Origin: JBDTMC01 sp039934475
GTDB lineage: Bacteria; Acidobacteriota; Terriglobia; Bryobacterales; Bryobacteraceae
Assembly (NCBI GenBank): GCA_039934475.1
Contig: JBDTMC010000011.1
Span: 1 to 38,637 of the forward strand
Direction: 5' to 3'
DNA length: 38,637 bases
The first letter of the stretch is position 1. Each line of letters opens with the position of its first letter. This document shows positions 26,316 to 32,999 of this stretch, one piece after another. A model generated the notes under the pieces. The model was not told the DNA's origin and searched no databases. It saw nothing but the letters and a program-made list of their open reading frames with translations. Made by a program: the position numbers and the translations under genes.

Positions 26316-27718
26316 TGCCTACTCTCGAAGATTCTCTCCGCCACATCCCGATATTTGCGGACCTCACTCCCGAGCAGATGCACTGGTTCGCTAGCCACTG
26401 CGAGGAGCGCCGCTATCAGCCCGGCGAGATCATTATTAAGGAAGGCGACCCCGCTGACCATTTGGTCGTCATCCTTGAAGGCGAAATGCGCGCCCGCCGC
26501 GAAGGGTCCTCCATGGATGGCTCCATCTACGTCGCCAAATCCGGTCAAGTCACCGGCATGTTACCCTTCTCGCGCCTCACTCACTACATGATCATCGGAC
26601 GCGCCGCCGTGCCTACGCGAATCGCGATGTTCCACAAGGAAAACTTCCACGAGCTGTCTGAGCGCATCCCCGTCCTGCTAACCCGTCTCGTTAACTTACT
26701 CACTGATCGCGTTCGAGAAGTAAGTCACATGGACCTCCAGCGTGACAAACTTACCGCGCTCGGTAAGCTCTCCGCCGGCCTCACCCACGAAATCAACAAT
26801 CCCGCCTCCGCCGCTTTGCGCGCCGCCGAGGGCCTCCGCGAATCTACCCGCGAACTCCGCCGTATCAATGCCCGCCTCGATCGCAAGGAACTCACCTGCG
26901 AGCAGCGCGCCTTCCTCGCCGATCTGGAAGACGAAACCATAGATTCCCTCGCCGCCCTCCCGCCCCTCGATTCCCTCGATCAGGCCGACCTCGAAGACGT
27001 CATGGCGTCTTTCCTCAACGGCATCGGCATCCGTGACGGTTCCTGCCTCGCCACCGGACTCGTCGAAGCCGGCATCCGCCAACCCCAACTCGACCGTCTC
27101 ATCCACGTCTTCGACCGCGATCTTCTCCACGACGTCCTCTCCCGCATCGCCGCCGCCGCCGCCGCCGAAAAGCTCACCCGTCAAATTGAGAGCAGCACCG
27201 GCCGCATCTCCAAGCTCGTCAAAGCCGTGAAGGAATACACCTACATGGATCAGGCGCGAGAGCAGGAAGTCGACTTACACGACGGCATCGAAAGCACCAT
27301 CACGATGCTCGGCTTCCGCTTCAAAAAGGGAGTCCAAGTCTCCCGCGAATACGACCGCACTCTCCCCCGCATCTTGGCCGCTGGCAGTGAACTCAACCAG
27401 GTGTGGACCAACCTCATCGACAACGCTGTTGACGCAATGAAGGGCAAAGGCGAACTCAAAATTCGCACCATGCGCGAAGGCGACTGCGCGCTCGTCGAGA
27501 TCATCGACAACGGCTCCGGCATCCCCGACGACGTCAAACCCCACATCTTCGAACCCTTCTTCACAACCAAGGGAGTAGGAGAAGGCAGCGGCCTAGGCTT
27601 GGACACAGTCTTCCGCCTGATCCGCAACCACCGCGGCGACGTAAGGGTAGAATCCAAACCCGGCGAAACCCGCTTCCAGGTCCGCCTCCCCCTGACCTCC
27701 GGCGCCACCCCCTGCTGA
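26315..27718 (+). CDS. Histidine kinase with N-terminal cyclic-nucleotide-binding domain
   Basis: 467 aa, no transmembrane helix. Residues ~10-125 form a cNMP-binding (CAP_ED-like) domain (EIIIKEGDPADHLVVILEGE). A coiled HisKA region follows with H158 in GLSAGLTHEINNP-like sequence (KLSAGLTHEINNPASAAL), a ~120-residue acidic insert, and a HATPase_c domain (WTNLIDNAVDAM, IDNGSGIP, FFTTKGVGEGSGLGL). It starts in TAATG with the stop of the receiver-flavoprotein gene and probably phosphorylates it. The cytoplasmic sensor domain suggests an internal signal. A hairpin terminator follows. Confidence 0.9.
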   Translation: MPTLEDSLRHIPIFADLTPEQMHWFASHCEERRYQPGEIIIKEGDPADHLVVILEGEMRARREGSSMDGSIYVAKSGQVTGMLPFSRLTHYMIIGRAAVPTRIAMFHKENFHELSERIPVLLTRLVNLLTDRVREVSHMDLQRDKLTALGKLSAGLTHEINNPASAALRAAEGLRESTRELRRINARLDRKELTCEQRAFLADLEDETIDSLAALPPLDSLDQADLEDVMASFLNGIGIRDGSCLATGLVEAGIRQPQLDRLIHVFDRDLLHDVLSRIAAAAAAEKLTRQIESSTGRISKLVKAVKEYTYMDQAREQEVDLHDGIESTITMLGFRFKKGVQVSREYDRTLPRILAAGSELNQVWTNLIDNAVDAMKGKGELKIRTMREGDCALVEIIDNGSGIPDDVKPHIFEPFFTTKGVGEGSGLGLDTVFRLIRNHRGDVRVESKPGETRFQVRLPLTSGATPC

Positions 27719-27732
27719 AGACTGCGTTCGGA

Positions 27733-27775
27733 GTGACAGACATCAATTCCGCCGCGGAATTTGGCTGTCTGTCAC
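27733..27775 (+). terminator. Hairpin, probable terminator after the histidine kinase
   Basis: A 9-bp perfect outer stem (GTGACAGAC at 27733-27741 with GTCTGTCAC at 27767-27775) encloses an inner 6-bp stem (AATTCC/GGAATT, loop 27751-27755). It lies 15 bp after the stop codon. The following T content is modest, so termination is likely but unproven. Confidence 0.5.
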
Positions 27776-27786
27776 AGCCTTTCGTC

Positions 27787-27815
27787 TTGCATAAATGATA
27801 CGGCTCGCGTAGTAT
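27787..27815 (+). promoter_or_regulatory. Candidate promoter of the second toxin-antitoxin pair
   Basis: TTGCAT (27787-27792) and TAGTAT (27810-27815) are separated by 17 bp and lie 9 bp before the toxin ATG. Match to the sigma-70 consensus is 3/6 and 4/6. A short or absent leader would result. Confidence 0.35.
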
Positions 27816-27824
27816 GGAACTCGT

Positions 27825-28100
27825 ATGATCCGTTCATGCCGTGACAAGGACACGCGGCAGCTCGTTGATGGCGAGGAAAGCCGGAGATTCAGGTCTATCG
27901 AGAAGTCTGCCCGCATCAGGCTTGAGATTTTGGATGCCGCTACTTCACTCGCGGATCTTGGTCTTCCCGGCCTTAGGCTGGAATCGCTCAAGGGAGACCG
28001 AAAAGGCCAGTTCAGCATCCGGATCAACGATCAATTCCGAATCTGTTTTGAATGGAGGAATGGTGATGCCTACAACGTCGAAATCATCGACTACCACTAA
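27825..28100 (+). CDS. higB: Type II toxin, HigB/RelE-like plasmid maintenance killer
   Basis: 91 aa. Matches the HigB-1 family of ribosome-dependent mRNA endonucleases: start MIRSCRDKDTRQLVDGEES, then RRFRSIEKSARIRLEILDAA, LPGLRLESLKGDRKGQFSIR and INDQFRICFEWRNGDAYNVE, ending in DYH. Normal length. The antitoxin gene overlaps its end by 35 bp. Confidence 0.9.
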   Translation: MIRSCRDKDTRQLVDGEESRRFRSIEKSARIRLEILDAATSLADLGLPGLRLESLKGDRKGQFSIRINDQFRICFEWRNGDAYNVEIIDYH

Positions 28101-28407
28101 GAAATCAGCCCCGCCCCGCCGGCTCCCTCCCATCCATCCGGGCGAGGTCCTCCACGAGGTCCTCCGCGAGGCGAAACTCACGGCCAACGCCCTCGGGCTA
28201 GCCCTCCGAGTGCCCGCGAACCGAATCGGCGCAATCGTAAAAGGGCAGCGCGGCATCACTGCCGATACCGCGCTCCGTCTGGCCCGCTACTTCAACACGT
28301 CGCCGCAGATGTGGATGAACCTTCAGGCAAAATATGACCTGGCCGTAGCTCAAAATTCCCTCAGCCGGCTCATCGAACGCGAAGTCAGCCCGCGCGAGGC
28401 CGCGTAA
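28066..28407 (+). CDS. higA: Type II antitoxin HigA, XRE-family HTH
   Basis: 113 aa from ATG 28066, chosen because GGAGG lies 7 bp before it; an ATG two codons earlier is too close to it. The HigA hallmark PIHPGEVLHEVL is followed by an HTH (LTANALGLALRVPANRIGAI) and RYFNTSPQMWMNLQAKYDLA. It neutralises the HigB toxin encoded just upstream and probably represses the promoter. The N-terminal ~20 residues are Ser/Thr/Lys-rich. Confidence 0.9.
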   Translation: MPTTSKSSTTTKKSAPPRRLPPIHPGEVLHEVLREAKLTANALGLALRVPANRIGAIVKGQRGITADTALRLARYFNTSPQMWMNLQAKYDLAVAQNSLSRLIEREVSPREAA

Positions 28408-28424
28408 CGCCCACAGCCTTTCCC

Positions 28425-29237
28425 CTAAACCGCAACCATAACCCGCATAAACGTAGCCGGAATAAACGTGCCCCCATTCGCGCTCTGATTCTGCGCCTTC
28501 GCCAACTCCACCAGTTGCCCGTGCAACTCCTCCGTCCGTCCATTTTTCTCCGCCGCTTCGAAAGCATTCATCGTCGGCCCGTAATACCGTCGAAACAGAT
28601 CGATGAAATCCGCCGGACTCTTATCAGCCGACACAAAGTGGTACGTGTCCTTAACCATCGAGATCTTCTCCGCCGGCACGCCAGCCTTCGCAAACCGTTC
28701 GACGATCTGATCCTCCACGCCCCACGTCATCGGGCTCACAAATCCCTCTGGCGGAGGTGGTGTAAACGCCGAGCTGATCCTCAATACCTGCGATACAAAC
28801 GTCGGATCATTCGGGATCCAGTTCCCCATCAGAATGCGGCCTCCCGGTTTCGTCACCCGGACCATCTCCTTGGCCACCTCAAAAGGCTTGGGTGCAAACA
28901 TAGCCCCGAACACGGAAAGCGTCAGATCAAACGAATGATCATCCACGCCTTCCAGCTTGCACGCGTCCCCTTCCTGAAACTTCAGCCGGCCGAGTCCCGC
29001 CTCCGCCGCCCGCTTGTTCCCCGCCTTCACCAGGTTCCGCGCAATGTCGATTCCAACCACCTCCGCGCCTGACCGCGCCAGGGGAAGCGCCGTCGTACCA
29101 TCCCCACAACCGAGGTCCAACGCCCGCAGCGGCGGCTCCACGCCAATTGACTGCACCACGGCTTCGCCGGACTCGCGCATAAAAGCGGCGATCTCGGTAA
29201 AGTCGCCTTTTTCCCAGAGTGCTTGATTCGGATTCAT
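28425..29237 (-). CDS. Class I SAM-dependent methyltransferase
   Basis: 270 aa; ATG 29237 follows GAGGAG by 6 bp. The SAM-binding motif I is LRALDLGCGDGTTALPLA, the acidic residue of motif II is in EVVGIDIARNLV, and motif post-I/III blocks are present (SFDLTLSVFGAMFAPKPFEV, RVTKPGGRILMGNW). It belongs to the Methyltransf_11/UbiE-like group; substrate unknown. Divergent from an AraC-type regulator, which suggests that the regulator controls it. Confidence 0.88.
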   Translation of the reverse strand: MNPNQALWEKGDFTEIAAFMRESGEAVVQSIGVEPPLRALDLGCGDGTTALPLARSGAEVVGIDIARNLVKAGNKRAAEAGLGRLKFQEGDACKLEGVDDHSFDLTLSVFGAMFAPKPFEVAKEMVRVTKPGGRILMGNWIPNDPTFVSQVLRISSAFTPPPPEGFVSPMTWGVEDQIVERFAKAGVPAEKISMVKDTYHFVSADKSPADFIDLFRRYYGPTMNAFEAAEKNGRTEELHGQLVELAKAQNQSANGGTFIPATFMRVMVAV

Positions 29238-29251
29238 AGTTATCTCCTCGA

Positions 29252-29270
29252 TTCCCGAAAATTGCGGGAA
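29252..29270. promoter_or_regulatory. Inverted repeat between methyltransferase and AraC genes
   Basis: TTCCCG-N7-CGGGAA lies 15 bp upstream of the methyltransferase start in the divergent region. A possible TAGAAT -10 for the AraC gene is at 29286-29291. Position suits an operator. Confidence 0.35.
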
Positions 29271-29413
29271 ATCGTCTTCAGTGACTAGAATTATGCAATG
29301 CCTCTGCCCGAACCCCCATGCCCGAGCGTCGCTATAACTTGCTCGCGCGGCTTGCGGCAGCCGATTCCTTTGCCCGCACGCCTGGAATCTTTGCCAAGAG
29401 TCCAGAGGACCGT

Positions 29414-30411
29414 ATGGATGCCTTCTCCAAGTACTAAGTGGCGTCAAGCTGAACGGTGCCGTCTTCTTCAGCGCTGAATTCTCGGCACCCTGGGGATTCT
29501 CGGCGCCCGCGGCGAACGTGATGGCGGCCAGCCTCGCGCCCGGAGCATCCCACCTCTTGCTCTACCATCTCGTCGTCGAAGGCGCAGCCATCGTCGAAAT
29601 GCCCAATGGACATTCCGTCTCCCTCAGCCCCGGAGACATCGTCATCTTTCCGCACGGCGATGCTCACCACATCAGCAGCGGCACCGGAGCAACCCGGCCG
29701 TTCCCCAACTTAGGCATCAATGCGAAAATCAAGTCCCGCGACTTAAGTCCACTCCGCGCCGGAGGCGGCGGCGAAACCTCGCGATTCGTCTGCGGCTACA
29801 TGACCTGCGACCCCTATCACAGCCGGCCCATCCTAAGTGGCCTTCCCCCCGTCTTCAAAGTCAACATCCGCACTGATCGCGCCGGCCACTGGATGGAGAC
29901 CTCCATCATGCACCTCGTAGACGAAGCGGCCTCGGGCCTCGTCGGCAGTGAAGCCATGCTCGCGAAGCTATCCGAAGCCCTCTTCGTCGACACCTTACGC
30001 CGCTACGTAGCCAGCTTGCCCGACCAGCAAACCGGCTGGCTCACCGGAGCCCGCGATCCCATCGTAGGCAAGAGTCTCGGACTCCTTCACAGTCGCGTAG
30101 CTCATCCCTGGACGATTGCCGGACTCGCCGGCGAGGTAGGCATCTCGCGCTCCGCCTTAGTGGAGCGCTTCACCCGCTATCTCTCCGAACCACCGATGAC
30201 CTATTTGACAAGGTGGCGTCTCCAGTTAGCCGCCCAGTCTCTCGAACGAACCTCCCGAGGCGTAGCCGACATCGCCGCCGACGTAGGCTACGAATCCGAA
30301 GCCGCCTTCAACCGTGCCTTCAAACGCGAATTCGGCCAGCCCCCCGGCCGCTACCGCACCGGTCACAAGAGTGCACCCACCAAGGGGGCGAGTGCGGTTC
30401 TGGGGAGTTGA
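29414..30411 (+). CDS. AraC family transcriptional regulator, N-terminus apparently frameshifted
   Basis: The uninterrupted frame is 29518-30411 (297 aa from GTG): a cupin sensor domain (HLVVEGAAIVEMPNGHSVSL, SPGDIVIFPHGDAHHI) and a C-terminal double HTH of AraC type (WTIAGLAGEVGISRSALVER, VADIAADVGYESEAAFNRAF, FGQPPGRYR). The same frame continues upstream as GVKLNGAVFFSAEFSAPWGF, the usual start of this family, but has no start codon. ATG 29414, preceded by AGAGGA, reads MDAFS and then runs into a stop; restoring one base near 29429-29431 joins it as MDAFS-E-VLSGVKLNG. So the gene appears to carry a one-base deletion, or the sequence an error. Likely regulates the divergent methyltransferase. 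Confidence 0.82.
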
Positions 30412-30552
30412 ACCTCGATGGCTGCAAAGAGCGGGCATCCCGCGACAACGGGTGCATGGGTCCGTTATTCTAACGTCGATTTGGTTCAACCTCAGCGCCA
30501 GGCCGCTTTCCAAACAGCGCGTTGTCAAATGGTAGACTGTTCTCACTGACCT

Positions 30553-31956
30553 ATGGCAACTCCAGCCACTGGAGTAACTGGGAACTCATTAATGAGCGGA
30601 CTTGTACGCGACTCATCGCAGCGCACCCCAACGCGGCTCTTCCTGTCTTACTCACACCGCGACGAAGCGTGGAAAGACGAGTTGAAGACGGCACTCAGTT
30701 CGTATGAACGGTATGGTCATTTGAAGATCTGGGACGATCGGAAGATTCCTGCGGGTACGAATTGGGATGAGGACATTAAGGAGCATCTGGATTGGGCTGA
30801 GATCGTTTTGCTTCTAGTGAGTCGTGACTATAGCAATTCGAAGTTTTGCCGGTGGGAGGTGGATGAAGCAATCAAGCTGGGGAAGCGTGTAATTCCAGTG
30901 TATGTTCGTCAGGTCGCGCTCAGCGCAGAGGATCCGCTTTCCACACTGCAAGGGCTCCCTCGTGATATGAAATGGGTTTCCCAGGCAAAGTTTCCCGATG
31001 CCGCTCTGAGCGAAGTGGTACACGGTCTGGCGGATCAACTCGCCAAAGTGCGTCTGCAGGGGTCTGACCGAGCAAATGAGTCCGAGCGGAGTGGTCCGCG
31101 CGCTGATTTGTGGTACGTCGATCGCGTGGAACAGGAGCGCCAGTTCCGTGATTTCCTGGACAGCCGCGATTTATTCCGGCCCGGAACCCCGTTGATTTAC
31201 CTGCTGGCGGGTTCGGAAGTGGATTACCCGGATTACCTGGTAAAGCGACTGCATGCCGATACCAAGGACCGGCTGACAAAGTTCCAGCGGAGGAGCAGTG
31301 CCCCGGATCCGATCCGAATCGAGCACACGCAGTGTCCCTGGAACGATCTGCCGCAGGTGCAGACATTGCTGAAACGGGGGCTTGTTGACCGGTTTGGCCC
31401 AATGGACAGCGTCGCTGAGTCGCTAGCCTTATCACTCGATACGGTCGTCGTAGTCGAGCAGCGGATCCATTGCGACGGCGCGGGCGATGCCCTCATACCC
31501 GTGTTGGATTGGTACGTGAACACTTTATGGGCGGGGGTTCGCTCGGACACCCGATTGTTTGTCTTCCTGACCTTACTCCACGGGTATGAGCCTGACCGGT
31601 TTGGGTGGCGTAGACTCACTCGAATCCTGACCAGGAATAACGAGGACGGTGACGGCGGTTTTCCACTGCGATCCCAGTTGACTCGCGCGTTTCCGGGCGG
31701 CCGCGCCAATCTCGCGCCAGACGCCGCCGGACCGCCCGTAGCGATTCTGCCGGAATTGGGACCGATTGGGGAAGCCGACCTAGAGGACTGGTTGCGCGGT
31801 TTGCCCGATTTCCCCCCGCAAAAGCTTAAATCGGAGGCGAGACGGCTCTTCCGCGACGTGAAGGCGAACAGTCCCGACACTCGGCTTGCCTACTGCCGCG
31901 ACATCATCGAGCGGTACAACAAAGAGTACAACATCCAGATGGAGGCCAAACGGTGA
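30553..31956 (+). CDS. TIR domain protein with iSTAND-like C-terminal region
   Basis: 467 aa. Residues ~27-170 are a TIR domain: RLFLSYSHRDEAWKDEL, HLKIWDDRKIPAGTNW, VLLLVSRDYSNSKFCRWEVD. E102 in the WEVDEA motif is at the position of the catalytic NADase glutamate. From ~186 the segment DLWYVDRVEQERQFRDFL and LIYLLAGSEVDYPDYLVKRL resembles the inactive-STAND (iSTAND) adaptors of multi-component bacterial conflict systems: a P-loop-like fold without a Walker A motif. ATG 30592 with a GGGA 8 bp upstream is an alternative start. It is first in a tightly overlapping set with an AAA+ ATPase and the DGR target gene. Function as an NAD+-depleting effector is inferred. Confidence 0.82.
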   Translation: MATPATGVTGNSLMSGLVRDSSQRTPTRLFLSYSHRDEAWKDELKTALSSYERYGHLKIWDDRKIPAGTNWDEDIKEHLDWAEIVLLLVSRDYSNSKFCRWEVDEAIKLGKRVIPVYVRQVALSAEDPLSTLQGLPRDMKWVSQAKFPDAALSEVVHGLADQLAKVRLQGSDRANESERSGPRADLWYVDRVEQERQFRDFLDSRDLFRPGTPLIYLLAGSEVDYPDYLVKRLHADTKDRLTKFQRRSSAPDPIRIEHTQCPWNDLPQVQTLLKRGLVDRFGPMDSVAESLALSLDTVVVVEQRIHCDGAGDALIPVLDWYVNTLWAGVRSDTRLFVFLTLLHGYEPDRFGWRRLTRILTRNNEDGDGGFPLRSQLTRAFPGGRANLAPDAAGPPVAILPELGPIGEADLEDWLRGLPDFPPQKLKSEARRLFRDVKANSPDTRLAYCRDIIERYNKEYNIQMEAKR

Positions 31957-32999
31957 ACCCGCTGCGTTCCAAGCGATTGTATGAAGGGAAGGGCCGGACC
32001 CTGGCGGATCGCGGCCAGGAGATGCCACTCTTTAAAGCTCCCGAGAATCCGCCCCAAGACTACTATCCGGATGAGAACCTCCGCGACGCCGTTCACGTTG
32101 CCCTGACGTTAGGCATGCCATTGCTGTTGACCGGCGAGCCTGGCACGGGCAAGACCGAACTGGCCCGCAGCCTGGCTTGGGAACTGTTTGGCGACCGTCC
32201 CCTGGAGTTTCATACCAAAAGCACTTCCACTTACACGGATTTGTTCTATCAATACGACGCCCTACGGCATTTTCGTGACATCCAGGTGGAGGCGGCGGCA
32301 AAACAGGCGGGGACGGCGGGAGAGATGCGGAACACCGCAACAGAAAACTACATCACCTGGGGGCCTTTTGGCGAAGCCATTCTGCGGGCGATGAACCGCG
32401 AAGCCGCGAACCTGCCCGCTACATACCGGGGGCAAAAGCAGCGGCGCAGTGTAGTCCTGATCGATGAACTCGACAAAGCGCCGCGCGATCTTCCCAACGA
32501 CATCCTCAATGAGATCGAAAGGATGGAGTTCAGTGTGAAGGAACTGCCGCCGGATCGGAATAAGTTCTCTGCGGAGCAAGCCTACCGCCCCATCCTGATC
32601 CTTACCAGCAACCTCGAGAAAGACCTGCCACAGGCCTTCCGGCGACGCTGTGTGTTCTACCACATCGACTTCAAGGACCTCGACCTTCGGGAGATTATCC
32701 GGCGGCGATTGCGCAAAGATCCGGAATTCACCGAACCCATGCTCAACGCCGCACTGGAGCATTTCCGCGCTATCCGTCAGCGCAATCTGGAGAAGACTCC
32801 GGCCACGGCGGAACTACTCGCGTGGCTGGAACTACTGCAGCGACTGCGGTTGGACGTCAAGGACGTTGTTGCCTTGGACGATCAGGGCAAAGTGGCTCTG
32901 GCGGCCAGCTATGCCCTCCTTGCCAAGAGTGATGAGGACTTGCGGAGCCTTCGCGAGTCCGTGTTGGGCAAAGGGACCCCCGAGGCGCCGGCTCTTTGA
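31953..32999 (+). CDS. MoxR-type AAA+ ATPase
   Basis: 348 aa from GTG 31953 (GGAGG 7 bp upstream; overlaps the TIR gene by 4 bp). Walker A is GEPGTGKT at residues 61-68, Walker B VVLIDELDKA at 167-176, sensor 1 ILTSNLEKDLP, and arginine-finger region FRRRCVFYHIDF. Such MoxR ATPases act as chaperones for vWA-domain partners. Here the partner is probably the next gene product, which has a vWA-like segment. Probable role: ATP-dependent remodelling or licensing of the variable membrane protein. Confidence 0.9.
   Translation: MNPLRSKRLYEGKGRTLADRGQEMPLFKAPENPPQDYYPDENLRDAVHVALTLGMPLLLTGEPGTGKTELARSLAWELFGDRPLEFHTKSTSTYTDLFYQYDALRHFRDIQVEAAAKQAGTAGEMRNTATENYITWGPFGEAILRAMNREAANLPATYRGQKQRRSVVLIDELDKAPRDLPNDILNEIERMEFSVKELPPDRNKFSAEQAYRPILILTSNLEKDLPQAFRRRCVFYHIDFKDLDLREIIRRRLRKDPEFTEPMLNAALEHFRAIRQRNLEKTPATAELLAWLELLQRLRLDVKDVVALDDQGKVALAASYALLAKSDEDLRSLRESVLGKGTPEAPAL

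Noticed and set aside
29318..29436. Short ORF of 39 codons before the AraC gene
   Set aside because: It has no ribosome binding site, and its last residues coincide with the expected AraC N-terminus, so it is explained by the frameshift.
30553..31956. A third DGR target in the TIR-iSTAND gene
   Set aside because: Its 3' end has no similarity to the template repeat and no RGGSW or GFRCAG framework.
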